From assembly GCF_021648885.1 (NCBI RefSeq), contig NZ_JAKJHZ010000003.1:124001-188000 (forward strand): a stretch of DNA of 64,000 nucleotides, read 5' to 3'. A program made the position numbers and the translations under genes. Source of the DNA: Nocardioides potassii (GTDB lineage: Bacteria; Actinomycetota; Actinomycetes; Propionibacteriales; Nocardioidaceae). How positions within the stretch are numbered: the first letter of the stretch is position 1; every line of letters begins with the position of its first letter. This document shows, piece after piece, positions 43,626 to 54,200 of this stretch. Under the pieces are notes generated by a model, which saw only the letters and a program-made list of their open reading frames with translations, did no database searches and was not told the origin of the DNA.

Positions 43626-46600
43626 GTGCCAGTGACGCGATCGTGGTCGTCGGTGACTGGATCAGCGAGCACTACCTCACCACCGACGCGACCAAGGAGT
43701 CGTTCAAGGCTCGAGTGCTGGCTCGTCGCAAGGAGTGGGACGCCGCCGAGAGCGAGACCGCCCGGAGCCGGTTCACCGGGGCGCGTGTCGACCTCCTTGC
43801 GCGGCTGGCACGGCTCGAGGAGGACCCGACCCTTGCCGCGGACCTGAGGTCTGACGTGCTGCGCGTCCTGCGGTACGACGCCATCGGCCTGCACCACGAG
43901 AAGACAGGGCCGCTCACCCTCGTGCGACAGGCCAGCCTGGCCGACGTGGCGGGAGTGGCACTGGTCGCCGCAAAGCCGGTCGACTCCGTGGAGGACCTGC
44001 TCGCCAAGGACGAGGAGACACTGGCTGAAGCGTTCGTCGACGAGGACTCCGGGGACGCCGTCACGTCTGTCAGCCGGCTGCTGTCCAGGCTGTTCGTCCA
44101 GGAGCACGGTCCGGCGTTCGCTCTCGTCCTCGCCGGCCGTGTGCTCTTGGTTGCGGAGAAGGAGCGGTGGCCCGAGGGCCGCTACCTTTCGCTCGACCTC
44201 CAGCTGGTGTGTGAGCGCAACGACGGCACCAAGGGGGGTGAGGTCGACCGCGCGCTCACCTGCCTGGCCGCCGAGTCGCTCGCACCCGACGCGGAGGGCA
44301 CCATCTGGTGGCACGAGGTGCTGGAGGAGTCCGTCAAGCACACCGTCGGCGTCTCCCAGGACCTTCGCGAGGGGGTGCGCCTCTCGATCGAGCTCATCGC
44401 CAACGAGGTCGTCACCCGGCGGCGCGAGCAGGGTCTCGAGCCGCTCCCGCAGTCCGAGGCGCAACAACTGGCCAAGCAGTCACTGCGCTACCTCTACCGC
44501 ATCCTGTTCCTGCTCTACGCAGAGGCGTCGCCCGAGCTCGGCGTGATGCCGGTCGGCGCTCCCGAGTACGACGCGGGCTACAGCCTCGACCGGCTCCGCG
44601 AGCTGGTGCAGGTGCCGCTGACGAGCCCGCAGGCCGAGCGGGGCACCCACCTCTACGACTCCCTCGGCGTCCTCTTCCGGCTCGTCGACCAGGGCTACCA
44701 GCCCACGGTGACCGAGGACGAAGGCTTGCTGGAGCCGCTCGAGTTCCGGTCGCTCCGTGCAGACCTCTTCCACCCGGACGCTGTTGCTCACATTGCCGAG
44801 GTTGGCCTCGGCAACGCGCGGCTCCAGGAGGTGCTCCAGCACCTCCTGCTCTCGAAGGAGGCGCGTGGTCGCGACCGCGGATTCATCTCCTACGCCGAGC
44901 TCGGCATCAACCAGCTGGGTGCGGTCTACGAGGGCCTGATGTCCTACACGGGCCGGTTCGCCGAGACGGACCTCTACGAGGTCGCCAAGGGCGGCGACTC
45001 CTCCAAGGGGTCCTGGCTGGTCCCCGTCGACCGGTCCGGAGACATCGACGAGAAGGATTTCGTCCGCACCGAGGACAAGGTCACCGGAGAGCTCAAGCCG
45101 GTCCACCACCGGCGCGGAGCCTTCGTGTTCCGGCTTGCGGGCCGCGAGCGCCAGCAGTCGGCGTCCTACTACACCCCCGAGGTGCTGACGAAGTTCACCG
45201 TCGGCCAAGCCCTCGAGGAGCTGCTCGACCAGGACGGCCAGCGCACGACCGCCGAGGAGATCCTGTCCCTCACGGTCTGCGAGCCCGCGCTCGGCTCGGG
45301 TGCGTTCGCCATCGAGGCCGTGCGCCAGCTCGCGGCCGAGTACCTGACCCGGCGCCAGGACGAGCTCGGCGAACGGATCGACCCCGAGGCCTACCCCCGC
45401 GAGCTGCAGAAGGTGAAGGCCTACCTCGCCCTGCACAACGTCTACGGTGTCGACCTCAACGCGACGGCTGTCGAGCTCGCCGAGATCTCGCTGTGGCTCG
45501 ACACCATGGTCGAGGGACTGCACGCCCCGTGGTTTGGGCTTCATCTCAAGCGGGGCAATTCACTGGTCGGCGCTCGCCGTGCCGGGTTCTCGAAGTCGGA
45601 CCTGCAGTCGAAGACCTGGCTGACCACCGTACCGACGGACATCTCGGACCGCCCAGGGCTCATCCACCATTTCCTCGTGCCAGCTGAGGGCTGGGGCGCC
45701 GCCGCCGACGTGGGCAAGGAGATCAAGGAGCTCGTCCCCGACGCGGTCGCCGACCTCAAGACGTGGCGACGCTCCACCAGGTCCAAGCCGACCAAGAAGC
45801 AGCTCGACCACCTGACCGAGCTCGCGGCTCGCGTCGAGACGCTCTGGGGGATCGCCTCCCGCCGCCTTGAGATCGCCGAGCAGCAGGCCAGCCGCGACAT
45901 CCCCCTCTGGGGCCGTGATCACGAGGAGACGGCAGAGGCCTACGTCACCCGCGAGCAGATCGAGGAGTCGCTGGCCGACCACGACGGCGCCTACCAGCGC
46001 CTCAAGCTCGTGATGGACGCCTGGTGCGCGCTCTGGTTCTGGCCGCTCACCGAAGAGACCATCGAGCCCCCGACGGTTGATGAGTGGTACGGCACCCTCC
46101 GGCAGATCCTCGGCGGCGAGACCATGCGCGCCAAGACACGCAGTCAGGGGGACGCCACCATCGGTGACATCGCCGACTGGGACGAGCTCGCAGATGCCGA
46201 GCACAACGACTGGGTGCTTGCAGGGGCGGATCGCGTCGAGAAGGTGCTCGCCGATCACCCGTGGCTCGCCGTCACGCAGTCGGTCGCGATGCGGCAGGGC
46301 TTTTTTCACTGGCACCTCGACTTCACGCAGCTTTTTGACCAGCAAGGAGGCTTTGACCTTCAGGTCGGAAATCCACCGTGGGTACGTCCTGATTGGGACG
46401 AGACTTCTGCGCTCGCTGAGCACGACGTGCGTTTCGCGCTGGAAGGGAAGATGGCGAGCGAACGCCGGCAGGTGCTCGCACGGACAGTGCTTTGTAATCC
46501 TGCTGCGCGCGTCGAAGTTGTAGGTCTCGCTTCCGACCAGATGGCTTTACGCGAAGCAGTTTCGGCGCCCATTCTCTTCCCCTATCTCGCTGGGCTTCGA

Positions 46601-48223
46601 CCAGATCTCTATCGATGCTTTATTGAGAGCACGTGGGGGCGTCAGTCCGGCCGAGGCGTCATCGCTCTGATTCACCCTGAAACGCACTTCACGGACGAGA
46701 AGGCGGGCGTGCTTCGGGCTGGCGCCTATCGTCGTCTCCGGCGGCACTGGCAGTTCATCAACGAGCTCGTCCTATTCGAGATCCACCACTTGGTTGTGTA
46801 CGGTGTTCACGTCTATGGACTGGAACGGGACGCCCCGGAATTCTTAATGGCGAGTTCGCTTTACCACCCAGATACAGTTGAGCGGTCGTTGCAGCACGGC
46901 GGGGAGGGTACTGAGCCGGGCCTGAAGGACATGGAAGGCAAATGGGATGTACGGCCCCACAGAAGTCGGATACTGAGAGTTGATAAAGAGACGCTTGCGA
47001 CTTGGCATACGCTTGTCGAACCAGAAGATGTACCGGTGCTTCACTCTCGAATGGTCTATTCTGTAAACAGTTCGAGTGCCGAAACCCTGCGAGTGATTGC
47101 TCGCGCCCCGCGGCTGCGCGGCCTGGACTTGTCGTTCAGTCCGGGTCTGATTGAGACTCAGGCTCGGAAAGATGGGCTTATCGAACTGCAGTGGGGCCGG
47201 CCAACAGATTGGTCCGACGTGGTGCTAATGGGGCCAAATTTCCACGTGGCAGCGCCTTTCTATAAGTCTCCGAACGAGACCATGGCTAACAACCTCGATT
47301 GGTCGCAAGTCGATCTGGAAGGGTTGTCAGTGGACGAAGTTCCCGTAACTTCTTACAAGCGTGCCACTGACGCGCCGACATATCGAAATGCCTACCAGGC
47401 GTGGAGTGGAAGTCGGTCACTCGATCTGCCGCGTATCGCTTGGCGAGGAATGGCGGCCAATACGGGCGAGCGCACCCTTATTCCGATTTTGCTCCCGCCT
47501 GGGCCAGGGCACATCAACGCGGTGTTCTCCGCCGGATCTCCTGGGGTGGCATTGCGTGATCTAGTGCTGGCTCTTGGAAGCATGACGTCATTGATCGCGG
47601 ACTTCTCCATACGGTGTGCTCCTAAGAGCGGCGTCTACATGTCTGCGGCCAATCGTGTGCCAATCGTCACCGCGCGGGATCTGCTTGCCGACCAACTTGT
47701 ACTGCGAGTACTTCGTCTCAACTGCATTGTGTCGGAGTACGCGCAGATTTGGAATAGATCCCTCGGCGCGATCAATTTGAAAGATGAATGGACTGGAGGG
47801 CTGGCCTATCGAGGGCGGCCAGAGTTGGCCGGCGTTTCGACTGACTGGTTGCCGAATGCACCTCTTCGTCGAGCTTCTGACCGTCGACAGGCGCAGGTTG
47901 AGATCGATGCAATCGTTGCCGTCACGCTTGGATTGAGCGCAGATGAATTGGCAACGATCTATCGGACCCAATTCCCGGTGCTCTACGGCTATGACCGCAA
48001 CACGTACTTCTACGACGCCAACGGTCGACTCGTGCCCAACTCCGTGCTGACAGTGTGGCGCAAGAAGGGCAACGACATCAGCCTGGACGAGCGGACAGCC
48101 ACCAACGCCTCAGGCAACACGTACACCTACGAGTTGCCGTTCGTGACGCTGGATCGTGAGGCCGACATGCGACGGGCCTACGCGCACTTCGAGAAGGTGC
48201 TCGCCGAGCGGGGTGGCGCGTGA
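43622..48223 (+). CDS. Large N6-adenine DNA methyltransferase (DrmMI/PglX-like)
   Basis: A 1533-aa protein from the GTG at 43622, which shares GTGA with the helicase stop. A roughly 520-residue N-terminal region precedes the SAM site VCEPALGSGAFAIEA (near 553). The catalytic motif IV is GNPPWVRPDW (near 916). The long span between them is typical of DrmMI, PglX and type IIG enzymes. The part after motif IV would hold the target-recognition domain. From about 46300 to 47970 the DNA is clearly poorer in GC than on either side (32 of 60 bases G+C at 46321-46380 against 44 of 60 at 45301-45360), pointing to a replaced cassette. It probably marks host DNA as self; no separate nuclease motif was seen. 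Confidence 0.9.
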   Translation: MSASDAIVVVGDWISEHYLTTDATKESFKARVLARRKEWDAAESETARSRFTGARVDLLARLARLEEDPTLAADLRSDVLRVLRYDAIGLHHEKTGPLTLVRQASLADVAGVALVAAKPVDSVEDLLAKDEETLAEAFVDEDSGDAVTSVSRLLSRLFVQEHGPAFALVLAGRVLLVAEKERWPEGRYLSLDLQLVCERNDGTKGGEVDRALTCLAAESLAPDAEGTIWWHEVLEESVKHTVGVSQDLREGVRLSIELIANEVVTRRREQGLEPLPQSEAQQLAKQSLRYLYRILFLLYAEASPELGVMPVGAPEYDAGYSLDRLRELVQVPLTSPQAERGTHLYDSLGVLFRLVDQGYQPTVTEDEGLLEPLEFRSLRADLFHPDAVAHIAEVGLGNARLQEVLQHLLLSKEARGRDRGFISYAELGINQLGAVYEGLMSYTGRFAETDLYEVAKGGDSSKGSWLVPVDRSGDIDEKDFVRTEDKVTGELKPVHHRRGAFVFRLAGRERQQSASYYTPEVLTKFTVGQALEELLDQDGQRTTAEEILSLTVCEPALGSGAFAIEAVRQLAAEYLTRRQDELGERIDPEAYPRELQKVKAYLALHNVYGVDLNATAVELAEISLWLDTMVEGLHAPWFGLHLKRGNSLVGARRAGFSKSDLQSKTWLTTVPTDISDRPGLIHHFLVPAEGWGAAADVGKEIKELVPDAVADLKTWRRSTRSKPTKKQLDHLTELAARVETLWGIASRRLEIAEQQASRDIPLWGRDHEETAEAYVTREQIEESLADHDGAYQRLKLVMDAWCALWFWPLTEETIEPPTVDEWYGTLRQILGGETMRAKTRSQGDATIGDIADWDELADAEHNDWVLAGADRVEKVLADHPWLAVTQSVAMRQGFFHWHLDFTQLFDQQGGFDLQVGNPPWVRPDWDETSALAEHDVRFALEGKMASERRQVLARTVLCNPAARVEVVGLASDQMALREAVSAPILFPYLAGLRPDLYRCFIESTWGRQSGRGVIALIHPETHFTDEKAGVLRAGAYRRLRRHWQFINELVLFEIHHLVVYGVHVYGLERDAPEFLMASSLYHPDTVERSLQHGGEGTEPGLKDMEGKWDVRPHRSRILRVDKETLATWHTLVEPEDVPVLHSRMVYSVNSSSAETLRVIARAPRLRGLDLSFSPGLIETQARKDGLIELQWGRPTDWSDVVLMGPNFHVAAPFYKSPNETMANNLDWSQVDLEGLSVDEVPVTSYKRATDAPTYRNAYQAWSGSRSLDLPRIAWRGMAANTGERTLIPILLPPGPGHINAVFSAGSPGVALRDLVLALGSMTSLIADFSIRCAPKSGVYMSAANRVPIVTARDLLADQLVLRVLRLNCIVSEYAQIWNRSLGAINLKDEWTGGLAYRGRPELAGVSTDWLPNAPLRRASDRRQAQVEIDAIVAVTLGLSADELATIYRTQFPVLYGYDRNTYFYDANGRLVPNSVLTVWRKKGNDISLDERTATNASGNTYTYELPFVTLDREADMRRAYAHFEKVLAERGGA

Positions 48224-51200
48224 GCGAGCTCCTGCCCACGACGCAGGCGCCGCGGATCCAGCAGAGCATGCTCGACTACCTGGCGACCACGTTCTCGCTC
48301 GCCGACGAAGACGCGCGTTCTGCTCTGCTCGACCTGCTTCAGGATCGCGAGAGCGGAATCTTCAAAGGCCCCTACCTGCGCCTGCGCCTGCCGTTCCGGC
48401 CTGCTGCTGACGGGTGGCGTGACTCGATGGAGTGGTACGAGGGGTTTCCTCCCTACGGGCACCAGGCACGCGCGTTTGAGCGGCTGACCAGCCTCGACCT
48501 AGGTCTGGACAAGCCGCGGCCGTTGCCGACGCTCGTCACCACCGGCACGGGGTCGGGCAAGACTGAGGCGTTCCTCCACCCGATCCTCGACCACGTCGTC
48601 CGGGCGAAGCGGCGGGGTGTGACCGGCACCAAGGCGATCGTGCTGTACCCGATGAACGCCCTCGCCAACGACCAAGCCGGCCGCCTCGCGAGCCTGATCA
48701 CCCAGCACCAGGAGCTGGCAGGCATCACCGCCGCGCTCTACACCGGTGAGCAGGGCACCCCGCGATCGCGGGTCACCGCCACGGCGCTCATCACGGACCG
48801 GCACATCATCCGGCGGCAAGCGCCGGACATCCTGCTGACCAACTACAAGATGCTCGACCAGCTCTTGCTTCGCGAGGCCGACCAGCAGATCTGGGCGCAG
48901 AGCGCCGCCAGTCTGCAGTACCTCGTGCTCGACGAGTTCCACACCTACGACGGCGCCCAGGGCACCGATGTGTCGATGCTGCTGCGCCGCCTCGGCATGG
49001 CGCTCAAGAGCCACTGGCCGGATGACGCGTTCACCGCGTCCGACCGTGCGCGGCCGCTCGGGATCGTCACGCCCGTCGCGACGTCGGCCACCCTCGGCGA
49101 CAAGGGCGATCCCGCCGCGATGCTGGACTTCGCCCGCACGGTCTTCGGTGAGGAGTTCGGCCTCGACGCCGTCGTCACGGAGTCGCGGCTCACCCTTGAC
49201 GAATGGCTGGGTGAGCCCGCCACAACCCTTCTGCCCCGCACGGATCGTGCGGCTCTGGAGCTGGCCGTCGAGACCGCCGGTGCGGAGACCAGCGGCCGAC
49301 TGATCGCCGAGCGCATGCTGTCCTCCCTCTTCGCAGACCGGGACGGCGCGGCTCCCATGCTCGCCGGCGCCGAGCCTGGCGACCTGCTCGACCTCGTCAA
49401 GGCCCACCCGATGACCAGCGCGATGGTCGAGGCCGCCGCCGAGGCTGTGTCGCTCGACGCGCTGGTCGACGCGGTGCTCCCGTCGTACGCCGCCGACCCT
49501 GACGGCCGAGCCGTAGCCGAACAGGTGCTGCTGCTCTGGAGCGCGGTGCTGAGCCACGTCCGCAAGGAGGTCGGTCGCGACGCAGTGTCCGTGGAGCTGC
49601 ACCTGTGGGTGCGCGAGCTGAGCCGCATTGACCGCCGTGCGACAGGCGCTCCCGACTACCTGTGGTCCGACGACCGTCACCTCGCGCTGGGTGGTGACGA
49701 CGGCACAGACTCGGTGCCGGCCTTCCCGGCCGTCTACTGCCGTCACTGCGGACGTTCGGGCTGGGCGGTGCTGCGCGCGCCAGTCGGTGGCTTCGACCTC
49801 ACGGGCGCAGACCCGGACGACATCCGGCGGGCGAGCCTGCTCGACGACCGCGAGTTTCGGGCGCTCATCCATGCGCCCGCAGAGGCCGAGACGGAGGAGG
49901 GGGCCGGGCCTTCCGAGCCCGACGAGCCGCGGCTGATGTGGCTGCACGCCGAACAGCGCCGGGTGCTGCCCTCCCTCCCCGCGGACGACGCGGAGGTGGC
50001 GGAGGGGCGCGTCCTCCCGGTGCTGGCCCATGCCGGCCCGGGTGCCGGCGACCTCTCCCGCGACGACACCTGCCCCTCCTGCCTGCAGAAGGATGGCATC
50101 CGCTTCCTCGGCTCCGCCGTCGCCACTTTGCTGTCCGTCTCGCTGTCCACGATCTTCGGCAGCGACGACCTCGACCAGGCAGAGAAGAAGTCGCTGGTCT
50201 TCACCGACTCCGTGCAGGACGCCGCCCATCGGGCTGGCTTCGTGCAGAGCCGATCCCACCGCCTGACGCTCCGCGCCGTCCTGCGTGCGGCAGTCGGAGA
50301 CGACACGATGACCCTCGACCACCTCGTGCAGCGGGTGCTGGAGCAGGCGGGCAACGACCCCCACCACCGCTATCGCCTGCTGCCGCCCGAGCACGCCGAC
50401 CGCAGCGAGTTCGAGCCCTTCTGGCGCGAGGAGCGGCAGCGGCGGGTCGCACCCGCGGTGCTGCGCCGCGTACGGGCACGGCTGCTCCTCGACGTGGTGC
50501 TCGAGGTGGGGCTCCAGTCGCGCCTCGGCCGCACCCTCGAGCTCACCGGCAGCCTTGCAGCCCAGGTCGAGGCATCGCGAGGCGTCCTGCTCCGCGCCGC
50601 GAACGACGTGGAGAAGGCGCTCGGCCAGCAGCACCTCGACGGCCTCGGCGTCACCGACGACGAGCGGGTTCGCTGGGCGCGCGGGGTGCTCGAGCGAATG
50701 CGTACGGACGGTGCGATCCAGCACGAGTGGTTCCGCCGGTTCCAGGCCGAGGACGGGCGAAGGTACTCCATCTGGGGCGGTCGCCCCGCGACCGACGGGA
50801 TGCCCGCCTTCCCGCGGGGGCGTCCGGCCCCGGGCTACCCCCGCGTCGGTGGCGGGGGAGGCCCGCGCGACAACGACCTCGTGCCCGCCGCCTCGACCAA
50901 GGGCTGGTACGCCGTGTGGACCGCACGCGCGCTCGGGTGCAGCCCAGCCGAAGGTGCCTCTGTCGTCGTCGAGCTCCTCAAGCAGCTCGCCGCGCTCGAC
51001 GTCGTCCAGGTCGTCAACACCCAGTCCGGCGCGCAGGTCTACGAGATCCTCCCGAGCCGGGTCCTCGTCCAGCCGGTCGGCGACGTCGAGCTCGCCGACG
51101 GCGGCGTCCTCCTCGTGTGCGACACGTGTGGCGACCTTCATCCGGGGACGCCCCAGGTCGTCGACGAGCTCGAAGGCGCGCCCTGCCAGGTGCTGCGCTG

Positions 51201-54200
51201 CCGCGGCTCGCTCGTCCGGGCGTCCGGCGAGCCCGACAACTTCTACCGCCGGCTCTACGCCGCGGCGGACACCACGCGGGTCATCGCCCGCGAGCACACC
51301 AGCCTGCTGCCGGACGAGACACGACTGGCGTACGAGACCGAGTTCAAGGCCGGCGCCAGCAACCCGGCGGCTCCGAACGTCCTGGTGGCCACGCCCACGC
51401 TGGAGATGGGCATCGACATCGGCGATCTCTCCACCGTCATGCTCGCCGGACTGCCGCGGAGCGTCGCGTCGTACCTCCAGCGGGTGGGACGCGCTGGCCG
51501 CCTCACCGGCAGTGCACTGAACCTCGCGTTCGTGTCGGGCAGGGGGGAGCAGCTGCCGCGCCTCGGCGACCCACTGTCGGTGGTCAACGGAGCCGTCCGA
51601 CCGCCTGCCACCTACCTCGACGCCGAGGAGATCCTGCGCCGTCAGTACCTCGCGTCGGTGGCGGATGTCCTCGCCCGGACGCCGGGTGCACCGCACCCCA
51701 GCACCCCGGCGCAGGCCATCGGCAGCGTCGAGGCGGGCAGCTTCCTCCACGCGCTCGGCACGGCGGCCGAGGACGCCGGCGCCCTCGACGCCTTCGTCGT
51801 GGGGTTCGACGACCTCTCGGCCAGGGCTCGAGACGGGCTCAAGCAGTGGATCACCCCGGGAGCTACGCCGCTCACCAGCCCGATGGCCGCGTTCCTGCAC
51901 GAGCAGCGACACCACTGGGCGTCACGGGTGGAAACGGTCCAGCACCGCATCGGCGAGATCCAGGCCGAGCTGCCCGAGCTGCAGGAGCGCGCTGCGCTTC
52001 CGGCCGCCACCGACGACGACAAGCTGGCGGTCCGCACCGCGGTCGCAGGCCTCGGCCTGGCGCGTAGGCAGCTCGCCGACCTGCGCGACGGCTACTGGAT
52101 CGGGGTCCTCGAGGAGCACGGAATCCTGCCCAACTACACCCTGCTCGACGACACCGTGAGCCTGGACGTCACGCTGAGCTGGCTCGACCCCGAGAGCCAG
52201 GAGTACCGCTCGGAGGAACAGTCCTTCCATCGGGCCTCGTCGCTGGCCCTGCGTGACCTAGCACCGGGCGCGACCTTCTACGCCAACCGGCACCAGCTGC
52301 TCGTCGACGCCGTCGACCTGGGCCACGAAGGCGAGGCCGTCCGTCCGTGGGCCTTGTGCGCAGCGTGCGGCCATGCCCAGCCGCGGGACGGCGGCGCCCA
52401 GCCACCGACCAGCTGTCCGCGGTGCGGTGACACGACCATCGCCGACGTTCGCCAGACGATCGACGTGGTCGAGCTGACGAGCGTCTCCTCCGCCGTGCGA
52501 CGCGAGGAGGCGACGATCGACGACGGCAGCGACGACCGGAAGCGCGCTGGCTTCGAGGTGGTCACTGCGGCCGACGTCGGCACCCCCCGCACGGAGTGGC
52601 ACGTCGACCAGTACCCGCTCGGCGTCAAGCACCTGCACGGCATGACGATCCGGTGGCTGAATCTCGGCCGCACCGGCGAGCCGTCGTCCGGCAGCGTCCA
52701 CGTGTCGGGCCAGGAGCACGCCGCCGCGCTCTTCCGGGTGTGCGCGCGGTGCGGCAAGGTCGACACAGGGACGCGCCGCAACGCGGCGTCCGAGCACCGC
52801 CCGTGGTGCCCCCAGCGGCACGCGGTCGACGAGGACGTCCGCGCGATCGCGCTGTCGCGGACCCTCCGGACTGAGGGCGTGGTGGTGCGTCTGCCCGCGA
52901 CCATCACGCTGGGTGACAGGTTCGCCGTGCCGAGCCTCATCGCTGCCTTCCAGCTCGGCCTTCGTGAGCACCTTGGAGGCACACCCGACCACCTCGCGGT
53001 CGAGCAGGTCGTCGATCCGCACCTCAGCGACGGGTCGGACAACCGCGACGCGCTCCTGGTGCACGACAAGGTGCCAGGTGGCACCGGCTATCTCGCCGAG
53101 CTCTCCGAGCCGCAGAAGCTGTGGTCGGTGCTGCGCCAGGCGTGGCTCGTCGTCAGGGACTGCCCTTGCCAGGACGAGGACCGCGCGGCGTGCCACCGCT
53201 GCCTCTCGCCGTGGCTCAACGGACCAACGGGCAGGTGGGTGTCCCGCCTGGCCGCTGAGCGGCACCTGCACGACATCCTCACCGCCGGAGGCACGCTCCC
53301 CGAGCCCGACGAGGTGCTCGGCTGGACCGTCATGAAGCAGCCCACTGTGCCCGATGACCCTGAGACCCACATCGAGCAGCGGTTCCGCGCGGTCCTCCGC
53401 AAGCGGCTGACCGAGGGGCTGGGCGCGTCCGTCAGCGAGCAGCCAGGTCCGCACGGCAACCGGTGGACGATCGTCCTAGGCGGCCGAACGTGGACCCTTG
53501 AGCCGCAGCTGCCGCTCGGCAACGTCAAGCCCGACTTCGTCCTGGTGTGCAACGACCCCAATGTTCCCCGCGTCGCAGTTTTTTGCGACGGCTGGCGGTT
53601 CCACGCCAGTCCGGCCGTGAACAACCTCGCCGCCGACGCGACCAAGCGCGCCTGGCTCCGCGCCCAGGGCTACGTGGTTGTCTCCCTCACCTGGCAGGAC
53701 CTCGACGGGGCCGAGCAGTCCGCTGCCACGCCGCCATCGTGGTTCGACGACGCGCGGTGGAGCAAGGTGCTCGGCGCCAGCAACGGCGCCCTTCGCCCGG
53801 CGCACCGTGACCTCGTCGTCGGTGGGCCGATCGACCTCCTGGTGTCCTGGGTCGCGTCACCCGATCGAGATGGCCTGCAGGCACTCGCAGAGCTCCTGCC
53901 GCTGCTGCTGATTGGCGCGGGGGACGCCGGCAAGACGGATCCTTCCAAACCGCTGCTCGAGCTCGTCGGGCCGCTGCACAGCGGTCAGGCCTTGCCGGGC
54001 GACGGGGCGCATGCCACGTGGTCGTGGCGGCACGACACCTTGACCGTGCTCGCCCGACGCACGACCGGGACGGCCAGCGAGGTGGCAGTGATGGTCGACG
54101 ACCGGACCGATGTGCTCGGCCAGGCGCACAAGCAGGCTTGGAACGAGTGGCTGCGGCTGGCGAACCTGCTCAACTTGCGCCTCCAGGAGGCGACCGTCCT

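Noticed and set aside
48499..51915. A 1138-codon minus-strand frame across the DUF1998 helicase gene
   Set aside because: Same shadow composition with no motif; the plus-strand helicase motifs are unambiguous.
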